64,000 nt of DNA from Oceanisphaera avium (lineage in GTDB: Bacteria > Pseudomonadota > Gammaproteobacteria > Enterobacterales > Aeromonadaceae). The notes under the pieces are model-generated. The model worked only from the letters and a program-made list of their open reading frames with translations. It did no database searches and had not been told where the DNA came from. This document shows, one piece after another, positions 30,372-41,400 of this stretch (position 1 is its first letter; each line of letters starts with the position of its first letter). The position numbers and the translations under genes were made by a program. Location: NCBI RefSeq assembly GCF_002157875.1, contig NZ_CP021376.1, positions 1 through 64,000 of the forward strand. Direction: 5' to 3'.

Positions 30372-31490
30372 ATGTCCTTACCTGAGACTCCCATAGTACG
30401 CCGGCGCTCTAAGCAAATTCGCGTGGGCTCGGTATTGGTGGGCGGCGATGCGCCCATCACAGTACAGACCATGACTAATACCCTAACCACAGATGTAGAA
30501 GCTACCTTGGCACAAATTCGTGCCGTAGAAAAAGTGGGCGCGGATATCGTGCGTATCTCTGTGCCCACCATGGAAGCGGCTGAAGCCTTTAAAATTATTC
30601 GAGCGGGCACCACCATGCCCTTAGTGGCGGATATTCATTTTGACTATCGTATTGCACTACAAGTAGCCGAATATGGCGCCGATTGCTTGCGTATTAATCC
30701 GGGTAATATTGGACGAGAAGACCGTATTCGCGCTGTTGTAGATTGTGCGCGCGATAAAGGCATTCCTATTCGTATTGGAGTCAATGGCGGCTCCCTTGAA
30801 AAAGATATTCAAGAAAAATATGGAGAGCCTACCTCTGCTGCCTTAGTGGAGTCAGCAATGCGCCACGTCGATATTCTTGATCGTCTAAATTTCGATCAAT
30901 TTAAAGTGAGCGTTAAAGCTTCCGATGTTTTTTTAGCCGTGGGCGCCTATCGCGAGCTTGCTCGCCAAATTGAACAGCCACTGCATTTAGGCATTACCGA
31001 AGCCGGTGGGTTTCGCTCTGGCGCCGTTAAGTCGGCTATCGGCTTAGGCATGTTATTAAGTGAGGGCATTGGTGATACGTTGCGGGTGTCATTGGCCGCC
31101 GATCCCGTAGAAGAAATTAAAGTCGGCTTTGATATTTTAAAGTCACTACGCATTCGCTCGCGCGGCATTAACTTTATTGCCTGTCCGTCTTGCTCACGCC
31201 AAGAATTTGATGTGATAAGCACAGTGAACGAGCTTGAACAGCGCCTAGAAGATTTAGTGCTGCCGATGGATGTATCCATTATTGGCTGTGTAGTGAATGG
31301 GCCGGGTGAGGCATTAATTTCTGATTTAGGGCTTGCCGGTGCCCAGCGCAAAAGTGCTTTATATGAAGGCGGTGAGCGAGTCGGACGACTGGATAACGTA
31401 AGCTTGGTGGACGCGCTAGAAAAGCGCATTCGTGCTAAGGCTGCCAAGATGGATCCAAATTCGCGAATTGCCATTATTGAACATAAATAA
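30372..31490 (+). CDS. ispG: 4-hydroxy-3-methylbut-2-en-1-yl diphosphate synthase IspG
   Basis: The penultimate enzyme of the MEP isoprenoid pathway, converting ME-cPP to HMBPP with a [4Fe-4S] cluster. The 372-residue protein matches E. coli IspG (GcpE) closely. The cluster cysteines are in ACPSCSR (two) and [12 protein letters not shown] (one, with the ligand glutamate). Its need for Fe-S clusters links it to the isc operon nearby. Confidence 0.97.
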   Translation: MSLPETPIVRRRSKQIRVGSVLVGGDAPITVQTMTNTLTTDVEATLAQIRAVEKVGADIVRISVPTMEAAEAFKIIRAGTTMPLVADIHFDYRIALQVAEYGADCLRINPGNIGREDRIRAVVDCARDKGIPIRIGVNGGSLEKDIQEKYGEPTSAALVESAMRHVDILDRLNFDQFKVSVKASDVFLAVGAYRELARQIEQPLHLGITEAGGFRSGAVKSAIGLGMLLSEGIGDTLRVSLAADPVEEIKVGFDILKSLRIRSRGINFIACPSCSRQEFDVISTVNELEQRLEDLVLPMDVSIIGCVVNGPGEALISDLGLAGAQRKSALYEGGERVGRLDNVSLVDALEKRIRAKAAKMDPNSRIAIIEHK

Positions 31491-31579
31491 TCTAAGGCTG
31501 TGAGGCGCGCTGATCCCAGGTTCATTTCTCCCCAGCAGCTAGCTAATACAAGCTGATACCTAATAAATAGAGATACGTT

Positions 31580-32863
31580 GTGGCAAAAAAGATCCAAGCA
31601 ATTCGTGGCATGAACGACTGCCTTCCTGAGCAAACACCTATTTGGCAACAGGCCGAGCAAGCTTTGCGCCAACTCATGGCGAGTTACGGCTATAGCGAAA
31701 TGCGTATGCCGATCATGGAAAGCACCGGCTTATTTCGCCGTGCCATTGGTGAAGTGACCGATGTCGTCGAAAAAGAAATGTATACCTTTGACGATCGCAA
31801 TGGTGAAAGCATGACGCTGCGCCCCGAGGGCACCGCCGGTTGCGTGCGCGCAGGCATTGAGCACGGCTTGTTATACAACCAAGAGCGACGCATGTGGTAC
31901 ATGGGCCCCATGTTTCGCTATGAGCGCCCACAAAAAGGCCGCTACCGTCAGTTCCATCAATTTGGATTGGAAGTCTTTGGCTTGCATGGCCCCGATATTG
32001 ATGCCGAAGTCATCATGCTGACCGCGCGCCTTTGGCAACAACTTGGCGTCAGTGAGCACTTAGTGTTGCAACTTAATAGTCTAGGCCAGCCTGATGAGCG
32101 CGCCGCCTATCGCCAAGCACTAGTGAGCTATCTTGAGCAATATTTTGAGCAGCTTGATGAAGATAGCCAGCGCCGTTTACATACTAATCCGCTGCGCGTA
32201 CTCGACAGTAAAAACCCACAAGTTCAAGCACTGCTCACCGATGCTCCTGTGCTGAGCGATTATTTTGGGCAAGCCACTCACGCCCACTTTAAAGGCCTCA
32301 CCGACTTGCTCACCGCCGCAGGCATTACCTTTGAAATTAACCCTCGCTTAGTGCGTGGCTTAGATTATTACAACCTCACGGTCTTTGAATGGGTGACCGA
32401 CAGCTTAGGCGCACAAGGGACAGTTTGTGGTGGTGGTCGCTATGATGGATTAGTGGAACAATTAGGTGGCCAAGCGACCCCAGCCGTGGGCTTTGCTATG
32501 GGCATGGAGCGCTTAGTGTTATTACTAGAAACGCTGCAAGCGCCCAGCTCAGAGCCTGCTCTTGCCGATATTTATATCGCCATTATGGGAGAGGGCACCC
32601 AGGCGGCAGGTTTTGCCTTAGCCGAGCAATTGCGTGATCATTTCCCCACCTTAAAAGTGCTCAGCCACTGTGGTGGCGGTAACTTTAAGAAGCAATTAAA
32701 ACGCGCCGATAAGAGCGGAGCTAGCATCGCCTTAATTTTAGGTGAAGATGAAGTTGCACATTCACAAGTGACCATTAAATATTTACGCGGCCAAGCTGAA
32801 CAACAGACTGTGGCGCTTGATCAACTTATTGCACAGCTAACAGGTGATATCAGTGGACTTTAA
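31580..32863 (+). CDS. hisS: Histidyl-tRNA synthetase
   Basis: A class II synthetase of 427 residues. Motif 2 ([23 protein letters not shown]), the histidine A loop (LVRGLDYYN) and motif 3 ([15 protein letters not shown]) are visible, with a C-terminal anticodon-binding domain from about 330. The start codon is GTG at 31580, fixed by the [15 protein letters not shown] start shared with E. coli. It overlaps yfgM by 11 bp. Confidence 0.97.
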   Translation: MAKKIQAIRGMNDCLPEQTPIWQQAEQALRQLMASYGYSEMRMPIMESTGLFRRAIGEVTDVVEKEMYTFDDRNGESMTLRPEGTAGCVRAGIEHGLLYNQERRMWYMGPMFRYERPQKGRYRQFHQFGLEVFGLHGPDIDAEVIMLTARLWQQLGVSEHLVLQLNSLGQPDERAAYRQALVSYLEQYFEQLDEDSQRRLHTNPLRVLDSKNPQVQALLTDAPVLSDYFGQATHAHFKGLTDLLTAAGITFEINPRLVRGLDYYNLTVFEWVTDSLGAQGTVCGGGRYDGLVEQLGGQATPAVGFAMGMERLVLLLETLQAPSSEPALADIYIAIMGEGTQAAGFALAEQLRDHFPTLKVLSHCGGGNFKKQLKRADKSGASIALILGEDEVAHSQVTIKYLRGQAEQQTVALDQLIAQLTGDISGL

Positions 32864-33497
32864 TAGCACAGAAGAACAACAACTCGAAACCCTTAAGCGC
32901 TGGTGGTCAGAATACGGTAAGTCCATTATTTTAGGCGCTGTGATTGGCTTAGGCGGCATCTTTGGCTGGCGCTATTATCAGGAGCATCAAGTCACCACGC
33001 GTGCTAATGCGGCACAAAGCTACATCAGTATTAGCAATCAACTGGCGACCCAAGGCGCTGATGCTTTTGAAGATGTGGCAACTTTTGTTGAACAAAATCA
33101 AGGCAACAGTTATGCCGAGCTGGCGGCCTTATTGTTAGCCGCCCAAGCGGCGAGCAATGATCAATTACCGCTTGCCCAACAACAATTGGAGCAGGCATTA
33201 GCCAGTAATAAAGACCCGATTTTAAATAATACAATACGCCTGCGCTTAGCACGGGTTTTATTAGCCCAAGATAAGGCGGATGAAGCCCAAGCGCAGCTAA
33301 ATGAGGTTAAAGAGCCCGCTTTTAGTGCTCAGCGTAGTGAAATTCAAGGGGATTTGTATGCCCAACAAGGTAAAAGCCGCGACGCCTATCAAGCCTATCA
33401 AGCAGCAGAAGAAGCCGGTGGCTTAAACAATAATCCAGCGCTGAAGCTTAAATTAGATAATTTAGCTGTTAGCCCAAGTGCGAGTGATAAAGCATGA
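32853..33497 (+). CDS. yfgM: Periplasmic chaperone YfgM (AncA)
   Basis: A 214-residue type II membrane protein with one helix (about 25-42, [19 protein letters not shown]) and a periplasmic TPR-like domain. In E. coli it associates with PpiD at the SecYEG exit. I chose GTG at 32853 because AGGTGA (32842-32847) stands 5 nt before it and the protein then matches the E. coli start; GTG at 32844 is an in-frame alternative. The start overlaps the end of hisS and its stop overlaps the start of bamB, implying translational coupling. Confidence 0.92.
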   Translation: MDFNSTEEQQLETLKRWWSEYGKSIILGAVIGLGGIFGWRYYQEHQVTTRANAAQSYISISNQLATQGADAFEDVATFVEQNQGNSYAELAALLLAAQAASNDQLPLAQQQLEQALASNKDPILNNTIRLRLARVLLAQDKADEAQAQLNEVKEPAFSAQRSEIQGDLYAQQGKSRDAYQAYQAAEEAGGLNNNPALKLKLDNLAVSPSASDKA

Positions 33498-34663
33498 TAT
33501 TGCGAAAAACCTTTACCGTCGCTTTGCTAGGCTTGGCGCTAAGCGCCTGCTCCAGCCAACCCGACTTGCGCCCCGCGAGCCCCTTGCCTGAGGTGGCTAA
33601 TACCTTAAATACTAAACCGTTATGGAAAAGCTCCGTCGGTAACGGCGTGGGCGAATATTATTCCCAGCTTAGCCCAGTGGTTGAGGGCGAACGTATATTT
33701 GCCGCGTCGCGCGATGGCGTATTAGCCGCCTTTGATAAAGACACTGGTAAGCGTCAGTGGCAGCTGCGCATCGATAAGCTTGCCATTAATGATAATCAAC
33801 GCAGCCCTAGAATTGCCGGAGGCTTAACCGCCGCCTATGGCAACTTGTATTTTGGCTCAGAAAATGGCGTGGTTTACGCCGTTAGCCAAGCTGAGGGTGA
33901 GCTGTTGTGGGCCAAAACCGTGGCCGGTGAAGTGTTAGCAGCGCCCGCCGTGGATGAGGGCAAGGTAGTGGTCCATACCAGCTCCGGTCATTTAGTGGCA
34001 CTTAACTCAAGTAGTGGCGAGCAGGAATGGCAGTTGCGTAATGAACAACCTAGCCTGACATTGCGCAGCCAAGCCACCCCGGTTACCGCCGGTGGCGCGG
34101 TATTATATGGCCGTGCTGATGGTCGCTTAGGCATTGCGCTATTAGCGACGGGCCAGCCAGTGCGCGATACCCGTATTGCTAATCCAAGAGGTGCTACTGA
34201 GTTAGAGCGCATGGTGGATGTGGCGGCCAAACCCGTGATTTTAGGCGATATTCTGTTCGCTATCGCTTATAATGGCCAACTAACTGCTCATCAGTTAATT
34301 TCTGGCCAAGAATTGTGGAAGCGCCAATATCAGGGCTCTCAGGATCTAAGTACAGATGGGCGCTTGCTGTTTATTAGCGATAGCCGTAGTCATTTGTTTG
34401 CAGTTGATGCGCGCAGCGGCATGGAAGTTTGGTCAAATACCGAATTAGAAAACCGCCAGCTGACAGCTTCTGTGGTGTTTGGTGATTATCTGGTGGCCGG
34501 TGACGATGAAGGGTATCTGTACTGGTTTGATAGCCAAACCGGTAAGTTAAAATCCTTACAACGTATTGATAGCAAGGGCTTATATGTGGCTCCTGTGGTC
34601 GCCGGTAATCGACTTTATGTACAAAGCCGCAGTGGTGATTTGTTGGCCATAGACCAACCCTGA
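33494..34663 (+). CDS. bamB: Outer membrane assembly lipoprotein BamB
   Basis: A 389-residue lipoprotein (lipobox LSAC, C19) folded as an eight-bladed beta-propeller of PQQ-like repeats (for example AAFDKDTGKRQWQ, YAVSQAEGELLWAK, FAVDARSGMEVWS, YWFDSQTGKLKS). It is a subunit of the BAM complex that inserts outer-membrane proteins. Its ATG overlaps the yfgM stop by 4 bp (ATGA). Confidence 0.96.
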   Translation: MILRKTFTVALLGLALSACSSQPDLRPASPLPEVANTLNTKPLWKSSVGNGVGEYYSQLSPVVEGERIFAASRDGVLAAFDKDTGKRQWQLRIDKLAINDNQRSPRIAGGLTAAYGNLYFGSENGVVYAVSQAEGELLWAKTVAGEVLAAPAVDEGKVVVHTSSGHLVALNSSSGEQEWQLRNEQPSLTLRSQATPVTAGGAVLYGRADGRLGIALLATGQPVRDTRIANPRGATELERMVDVAAKPVILGDILFAIAYNGQLTAHQLISGQELWKRQYQGSQDLSTDGRLLFISDSRSHLFAVDARSGMEVWSNTELENRQLTASVVFGDYLVAGDDEGYLYWFDSQTGKLKSLQRIDSKGLYVAPVVAGNRLYVQSRSGDLLAIDQP

Positions 34664-34699
34664 GCCTAGGCTAGTTGAGCATAAGTTAAGACACACCAT

Positions 34700-34736
34700 C
34701 GGCTCCTGATCCGCGATCAGGAGCCGTTATTGTTTT
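34700..34736 (+). terminator. Strong stem-loop between bamB and der
   Basis: A 12-bp perfect stem (34700-34711 with 34715-34726) with a CGC loop is followed by TTATTGTTTTTT. The stem ends only 12 nt before the der ribosome site, so it could end bamB transcripts or act as an attenuator for der. Confidence 0.85.
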
Positions 34737-34751
34737 TTGGAGACAGATTTT

Positions 34752-36290
34752 ATGATGCCAGTGGTAGCGCTAGTGGGGCGCCCTAATGTGGGTAAGTCCA
34801 CTTTATTTAACCGTTTAACCCGCACCCGAGATGCCCTTGTTGCTAACTTTCCCGGCTTAACCCGCGACCGACAATATGGCCAAGCCAAAATTGGCGAGCT
34901 GGAGTTCATTGTGGTTGATACCGGCGGGATTGACGGTACCGAAGAGGGCATAGAGCTGCAAATGGCGGCGCAATCTTTGGCGGCTATCGATGAAGCCGAT
35001 GTGGTGTTATTTATGGTTGATGGCCGGGCAGGCTTAAGCTCTGCCGATGAAGGCATTGCCGCGCACCTGCGCCGTTGCCACAAACGCACTTTGTTAGTAG
35101 TGAATAAAACCGATGGCATCGATGCCGACTCGGCGGTGAGTGAGTTTTATCAATTAGGCTTAGGCGAAGTCTACCCCATTGCCGCCACTCACGGGCGCGG
35201 CGTGCTGAGCTTAATAGAAATTGCGCTGGCACCGCAATTAGAAGAGCTGGCGCTTGAGCAACAACAACAAAGTGCCATCGCCGAAGCACAGCTGGAAGTC
35301 GACGCAGAGCAGGCGGAAGAAGAATTTGATTTTTCAGACTTGGATGAACACCAAATTCAAGACTTGCTCAGCGTGATGGATGAAGCTAATGAAGAAGAGG
35401 CACAGCAATTTGCCGACTTACCCATTAAGTTGGCCATTGTGGGGCGTCCTAACGTGGGTAAGTCAACGCTAACCAACCGCATATTAGGCGAAGAGCGGGT
35501 GGTGGTATATGACCAGCCCGGTACCACCCGCGATTCGGTCTATATTCCGATGCAGCGCGATGAACAAGATTATATCTTAATTGATACGGCAGGCGTGCGC
35601 CGACGGGGACGAGTGAATGAAACCGTTGAAAAATTCTCGGTGATCAAAACTCTTAAAGCCATTGAAGATGCTAACGTCGTTTTATTAGTAGTGGATGCCC
35701 GCGAGGGGATCTCTGAGCAAGACTTAAGTTTATTAGGCTTTGTGCTCAATGCTGGGCGCAGTATCGTGTTGGCCGTCAATAAATGGGATGGCTTAGCAGA
35801 TGATGCCCGTGAGGATATTAAGCGCGAGCTCGATCGCCGGTTAGGTTTTATTGACTTTGCCCGCCTGCACTTTATTTCGGCACTGCACGGCAGTGGCGTG
35901 GGTAATTTATTTGAGTCGGTAAAAGAGGCGTACGCTTCTGCTACTAAGCGCGTTAATACTTCTATGCTGACGCGTATTATGATGATGGCGCAAGATGAGC
36001 ACCAACCGCCTTTAGTGAGTGGGCGTCGTATTAAACTCAAATATGCCCATGCCGGCGGTTATAACCCGCCGCGAATTATTGTGCATGGCAACCAAGTTAA
36101 ATCTTTGCCAGAGTCGTATAAGCGCTATTTAATCAACTATTTCCGTCGCTCTTTACAAATGATGGGCACCCCTATTAGAGTTGAATTTAACGAAGGCGAA
36201 AACCCTTATGAGGGCATTAAAAATAAATTAACGCCCAACCAAATGCGCAAACGTAAGCGCTTGATGAAGTTTAATAAGAAGAAAAAATAA
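34752..36290 (+). CDS. der: Ribosome-assembly GTPase Der (EngA)
   Basis: A 512-residue protein with two GTPase domains: G1 at GRPNVGKST (near 10 and again near 228) with matching NKTDG and NKWDG G4 motifs, joined by a long acidic linker (about 175-215), then a KH-like domain. It acts in 50S subunit maturation. GGAG (34739-34742) is placed for ATG 34752; an adjacent ATG at 34755 is possible. It ends in a basic tail ([15 protein letters not shown]). Confidence 0.97.
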   Translation: MMPVVALVGRPNVGKSTLFNRLTRTRDALVANFPGLTRDRQYGQAKIGELEFIVVDTGGIDGTEEGIELQMAAQSLAAIDEADVVLFMVDGRAGLSSADEGIAAHLRRCHKRTLLVVNKTDGIDADSAVSEFYQLGLGEVYPIAATHGRGVLSLIEIALAPQLEELALEQQQQSAIAEAQLEVDAEQAEEEFDFSDLDEHQIQDLLSVMDEANEEEAQQFADLPIKLAIVGRPNVGKSTLTNRILGEERVVVYDQPGTTRDSVYIPMQRDEQDYILIDTAGVRRRGRVNETVEKFSVIKTLKAIEDANVVLLVVDAREGISEQDLSLLGFVLNAGRSIVLAVNKWDGLADDAREDIKRELDRRLGFIDFARLHFISALHGSGVGNLFESVKEAYASATKRVNTSMLTRIMMMAQDEHQPPLVSGRRIKLKYAHAGGYNPPRIIVHGNQVKSLPESYKRYLINYFRRSLQMMGTPIRVEFNEGENPYEGIKNKLTPNQMRKRKRLMKFNKKKK

Positions 36291-36322
36291 TTAAGCAGCT
36301 TTAATCACGGCTGTTTATTAAT

Positions 36323-36360
36323 AGACCCCCAAGCCTGGTGTATGCTTTGGGGGTCTTTTT
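36323..36360 (+). terminator. Intrinsic terminator of der
   Basis: A GACCCCCAAGC/GCTTTGGGGGTC stem with one bulged T is followed by a T-run to 36360. Confidence 0.85.
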
Positions 36361-36413
36361 ATTGGGCCACTGAGTGCTCGCTCTCGTCTAGACCCAGCCT
36401 ATATAACGGTGCT

Positions 36414-36581
36414 TTATGGCTGCTCGGTGGGCGCTTGAGCGCAGTTGTGCTCGGTCATCGTTAAAAAGTAGGCGTGATTGCGGCGTAAAATTTTATGCCG
36501 TACCTTTCTCATTAAAATATTGCGTCGTGAAGCCCACACGGTTTTACGCTGCTTTATTACATTCTGTTTGCGTTTTTGCAT
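36414..36581 (-). CDS. Small basic protein of unknown function (55 residues)
   Basis: A 55-codon frame on the minus strand with AGGA placed 6 nt before the ATG (a strong ribosome site), 37 bp downstream of mltF on the same strand. The first 40 residues are very rich in Arg and Lys (start MQKRKQNVIKQRK, then WASRRNILMRKVRHKILRR). The last 15 are neutral to acidic with one cysteine (TMTEHNCAQAPTEQP). There is no signal peptide or membrane helix. I do not recognise the family. The composition suggests an RNA- or ribosome-binding protein, but that is inference. E. coli has no gene here. Confidence 0.65.
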   Translation of the reverse strand: MQKRKQNVIKQRKTVWASRRNILMRKVRHKILRRNHAYFLTMTEHNCAQAPTEQP

Positions 36582-36618
36582 GTTAGGTCCTTATATTTTT
36601 AGTGCCATTCATTGGCTG

Positions 36619-38154
36619 TTAATCGGCTACAATTTCCTCAGATAAAGATAAGGTATTAGCGGATGCTGGTTTGGCTTGAGGCGCCGATGTGTTTTTTACA
36701 GAAGGCGCCCGCGCTACGTTTTCTTGCGCTTGGGCAGATAACTGGCTGTCTTTAGACGTTTTAACAGGCGACTCAAGGCTGATGCGAGCGTCAGTTTGGG
36801 CATTATCTTGCCACAATAAGCTTTGATAATATTGACGAATATTATTTACAAATTGCTTAGTTTCGCGCCCTCTAGCATAACCATAACGGGTTTGATTATA
36901 CCACTTTGGCTGGTGCAACAGCGGTAAATTTTCTTTAACCTCGGCCCAGGCATCTGGATTTTGGCCTAATTGCTGGGTGAGACGGCGCACATCTAATACA
37001 TGCCCTAGGCCAATATTATAGGCGGCCATAGCAAACCAAATACGCTCAGCCTCTGGAATAGACTCAGGCAAGCGCGTCATTAACGAGCTTAAATATTGAG
37101 CGCCGCCGCGGATGCTTTGCTCTGCATCCAAACGATTGTCTACTCCTACTAATTTTGCCGTGTCTTCGGTAAGCATCATCATGCCGCGTACGCCCGTATA
37201 AGACTGTGCCTTAGGATCCCAGTGGGACTCTTGATAGCTAATAGCGGCCAGTAAGCGCCAATCAAGCTCACCAGCATGGCGTTCAAATAAGGGTTGATAG
37301 CGAGGTAGTAAACTCTCAATACGGCTTAAAAAGGTACGGGTGTCCACATAATCAAATTGCTGAACATGGCCAAAGTATTTCTCATGTAAGCGCGCTAAGG
37401 TGCCCACATCCACTTGTTGGGCAAAAAAATCGAGCATTGCTGCCATGGCACTATCATCCATGCGCTTATCCCACACCCAAGCCACCGGCAGCGGCGCGCC
37501 TAATGAAAATGCCGAGGCAATGTTAGGATAATAGCGCTGAGTTCTAGCCAAAATAATATCGGCTACTAAGGTGTAATCCGTTTCTTGTTCGGCCACTTGG
37601 CGCAATAAGTCTTCTTCATCGCTATCCAAATGAGCTTGCCAGCGCCAAGGTAGGCGTGTGTCACTAGCGTTAGCCGCCTTTGCTAAGCGCTGGCCTTGGC
37701 TGGAGCCGGCCATCACCGAAATAGTGCCTGTCACTTGGCTCAGTTCCTTAGGTCGCGGGGTGCCAGTTCGATACACCAAAGTAGGCGTAATGTGATAATA
37801 ACTGGGGCTAAATCGATAATGCGCTCGGCGCTGTGGCGTATTGGTTAAGCCGGCGGCCAGCATATCTACTTGGCCAGTATCTAATAGGGCAAACAGCTCA
37901 TCTAAGCTAAAGGCGGGTACCATTTGCAGCTCTACATCAAGAAAGTGTGCAAATTGCTCGGCTAACTCAAAATCTAAACCCTCGGCTTGGCCCTCGCGCA
38001 AAAAATAATAGAGAGGGTGATATAAGGTACCAACACGCAGCGTACCTCGCTCTTGAATAAGAGCAACTTGGTTATGAGTGATGGAAGAGCTGTCACAGCC
38101 TAGCAAAAAAACGCTGCTAATTAAGAAGAGTGTCGATAAAACAAGCTGGCGCAA
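36619..38154 (-). CDS. mltF: Membrane-bound lytic murein transglycosylase F
   Basis: Cleaves the MurNAc-GlcNAc bond of peptidoglycan, releasing anhydro-muropeptides. The 511-residue lipoprotein (lipobox LLGC) has a periplasmic-binding-protein-like regulatory domain (about 25-265) and a C-terminal SLT domain with the catalytic glutamate in AISYQESHWDP. The start is TTG at 38154: a perfect TAAGGAGG lies 8 nt upstream and the signal peptide then begins correctly. A longer open frame to 38238 has no support. A Ser/Ala-rich tail ends the protein. It is divergent from purL, as in E. coli. Confidence 0.93.
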   Translation of the reverse strand: MRQLVLSTLFLISSVFLLGCDSSSITHNQVALIQERGTLRVGTLYHPLYYFLREGQAEGLDFELAEQFAHFLDVELQMVPAFSLDELFALLDTGQVDMLAAGLTNTPQRRAHYRFSPSYYHITPTLVYRTGTPRPKELSQVTGTISVMAGSSQGQRLAKAANASDTRLPWRWQAHLDSDEEDLLRQVAEQETDYTLVADIILARTQRYYPNIASAFSLGAPLPVAWVWDKRMDDSAMAAMLDFFAQQVDVGTLARLHEKYFGHVQQFDYVDTRTFLSRIESLLPRYQPLFERHAGELDWRLLAAISYQESHWDPKAQSYTGVRGMMMLTEDTAKLVGVDNRLDAEQSIRGGAQYLSSLMTRLPESIPEAERIWFAMAAYNIGLGHVLDVRRLTQQLGQNPDAWAEVKENLPLLHQPKWYNQTRYGYARGRETKQFVNNIRQYYQSLLWQDNAQTDARISLESPVKTSKDSQLSAQAQENVARAPSVKNTSAPQAKPASANTLSLSEEIVAD

Positions 38155-38395
38155 AATTCGCCCCTCCTTACGATTAATTGCGCATTTTATAACAGATGTG
38201 GGGCACGACGTCAGGAAAAGCCGTGTCTTTATTAGCAAATGGATTTATACGAACCCTTAACTATATGGCTTAACAGCGCGCACTTAACGCAGAGGCGGCT
38301 CTTTGCTTGGCGCACTCACGCCGACTTAACTGCGCCAAATTAAGGCCATAAATGGCTAAAACGCTCTCGCTAACTAAGGCGAGCCTAAATGGACG
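38155..38395. other. Divergent mltF-purL intergenic region
   Basis: This stretch holds the mltF ribosome site (38163-38170) and presumably its promoter. I searched for a PurR operator (ACGCAAACG-type dyad) and did not find one. Confidence 0.5.
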
Positions 38396-38424
38396 TCGAC
38401 ACGGCTGTGGGGGAAACCTATAAT
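38396..38424 (+). promoter_or_regulatory. Near-consensus sigma70 promoter of purL
   Basis: -35 TCGACA (38396-38401), a 17-bp spacer and a perfect -10 TATAAT (38419-38424), 47 bp before the purL ATG. Confidence 0.8.
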
Positions 38425-38471
38425 AGCGCAACTTCTCATCCCCCATTCACTCAGCTTTGAGAATTGCCACT

Positions 38472-41400
38472 ATGGAAATACTGCGCGGCTTACCCGCCTT
38501 GTCCGGTTTTAGAACCCAAGCCTTGGTTCGCCAAGCTCAGCAACAAGCGCTACCGTTAGCTGAAATTGAAACCGAATATGTACACTTTGTTGCACTGAAC
38601 GCCAACCTCGAGGCCGACACCCGCAATACCCTCAGCGAATTACTCGACAGCCCTGCTCAAGCTATTAAACCAAGTAGCGATAGCATCTTGGTGGTGGTGA
38701 CCCCACGCCCCGGCACGCTTTCTCCTTGGTCAACAAAAGCCACCGATATTGCCCATAACTGTGGTTTACACCAAGTGGCTAGAATTGAGCGCGGTATTTG
38801 CTATTACCTAACGATGAGTCGCTCAGCCAGTGAGGCTGAGCTGAGCGCCATTAAAGCGCTGCTTTTTGATCGCATGACTGAAACCACCTTCGATAATCTA
38901 GAACAAGCCAGTTGCTTGTTTGTAGAAGCAGAGCCTGCACCTGTGACGGCGGTTGATGTGCTTAAGGAAGGGCGTGCGGCACTGGTTGAGGCCAATGTGC
39001 GCCTCGGTTTAGCCCTAGCAGAAGATGAAATTGATTACTTGTTTGCTGGCTTTAGTGAGCTTGGACGCAATCCTAATGACATTGAGCTTTATATGTTTGC
39101 CCAAGCAAACTCAGAGCATTGTCGCCATAAAATATTTAATGCCGATTGGATCATCGATGGTGTAGAGCAGCCTAAATCACTGTTTGGCATGATTAAAAAC
39201 ACCCACCAGCAAGTACCAGAGCAAGTGTTATCTGCTTATAAAGATAATGCCGCTGTGATGAAGGGCTCCAAAGCGGGACGTTTCTTCCCAAAACCTGACT
39301 CAGGTGAATACGATTATCATCAAGAAGATATTCATATCTTGATGAAAGTAGAAACCCATAACCATCCTACGGCTATTGCCCCTTTTTCTGGCGCCTCGAC
39401 GGGCTCCGGCGGGGAAATTCGCGATGAGGGTGCGACCGGGCGTGGCTCTAAACCAAAAGCCGGCTTAGTGGGCTTTAGCGTATCAAATTTGAAAATTCCT
39501 AACTATGCGCGCCCTTGGGAGCAAGACTTTGGTAAGCCTGAGCGCATCGTCAGTGCTCTAGATATTATGCTGGAGGCGCCCTTAGGCGGCGCGGCTTTTA
39601 ATAACGAATTTGGCCGCCCGGCCTTGCTGGGATATTTTCGTACTTTTGAAGAAAAAGTCTCGAGCTTTAATGGGCAAGAGGTACGCGGTTATCATAAGCC
39701 CATTATGCTGGCCGGCGGCTTAGGTAATATTCGCGCTGAGCATGTACAAAAAGGCGAAATTACCGTCGGCGCCAAGCTTATTGTCTTAGGTGGCCCTGCC
39801 ATGAACATTGGCTTAGGCGGCGGGGCGGCCTCCAGTATGACCTCGGGTGAGTCAAGTGAAGAGCTGGAGTTTGCGTCGGTTCAGCGTGAAAACCCAGAGA
39901 TGGAGCGTCGTTGTCAAGAAGTCATCGACCGCTGCTGGGCGATGGGCGAGAACAACCCTATTCAATTTATCCACGATGTGGGCGCCGGTGGCTTATCTAA
40001 TGCCATGCCAGAGTTAGTCAATGATGCAAATCGAGGCGGGCGCTTTGAGCTGCGGGATATTCCTAACGATGAACCAGGGATGAGCCCGCTGCAAATTTGG
40101 TGTAACGAGTCTCAAGAGCGCTATGTGTTATCGGTAGCGCCAGAGCGCTTAGCTGAATTTGAGGCGATTTGTCAGCGCGAACGGGCCCCTTTTGCCGTAG
40201 TGGGCGAGGCGACGCAAGAGCGTCATTTAAGCTTGCACGATAGTCATTTTGATAATCAACCCATCGATATGCCGCTGGATGTCTTATTAGGCAAGGCGCC
40301 CAAAATGCAGCGTGATGCCATTACTACTCAGCATCACAGTCCGGCGTTAGACTTAAGTAACATCTCTTTAAGAGATGCCGCAGAGCGAGTGCTAACACTG
40401 CCCAGCGTCGCGGATAAGAGCTTCTTAATTACCATAGGCGATCGAACTGTTACCGGTTTAGTGGCACGAGATCAAATGGTGGGCCCTTGGCAGGTACCGG
40501 TTGCCGATTGTGCAGTGACGGCTGCCAGCTATGACACTTATGCCGGTGAGGCGATGTCATTAGGTGAGCGGGCACCGGTGGCCTTGCTTAATTATGGTGC
40601 CTCGGCGCGCTTAGCCGTGGCCGAAGCCATTACTAATATTGCCGGCAGCCAAATTGCTGAGCTTAAAAATATTAAGTTGTCTGCTAATTGGATGTCAGCC
40701 GCAGGCCACCCAGGCGAAGATGCCGGTCTGTATGAAGCGGTAAAAGCGGTAGGAGAAGAGCTGTGTCCGGAGCTTGAGCTCACGGTGCCCGTGGGTAAAG
40801 ACTCCATGTCCATGAAAACCAGCTGGACGCAAGATGGCGAAGATAAGTCGGTCACCTCTCCCTTGTCATTAGTCATCACCGCCTTTGCCCGAGTGAGCGA
40901 TGTACGCAGTACGCTCACTCCTTGGTTACGTACTGACTTAGGCGATACCAATCTTATCTTGGTGGACTTGGGCAATGGCAAAAATCGCCTCGGTGCCTCA
41001 GCATTGGCACAAGTGTATCGCCAATTAGGTAATACGCCGCCCGATTTAGACAATGCAGCACAGCTAAAGAGCTTCTTCTATGCCATGCAAACCTTGGTTA
41101 GCGACCATAAGCTATTGGCTTATCACGACCGTGGTGATGGCGGCTTATTTACGACCTTAGTAGAGATGGCGTTTGCCGGAAATACCGGTCTTGATATCGA
41201 GCTGGACTCCTTAGGTGCCGATCACTTAAGTACGCTGTTTAATGAAGAGCTCGGCGCCGTGCTGCAAGTGCGCCAAGCCGATAAAGAAGCGGTGCTTACC
41301 TGTTTAGCTGGCCATGGCTTAGCGGCGTGCAGCCATGTGATTGGTAAACCTAACCTCACTAATCAAGTACGCTTTAACTTTGCGGGCAACACTGTGTATA

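Noticed and set aside
38155..38471. Possible PurR operator for purL
   Set aside because: I looked for the ACGCAAACGTTTGCGT-type dyad because E. coli purL is PurR-regulated, but no acceptable match was visible.
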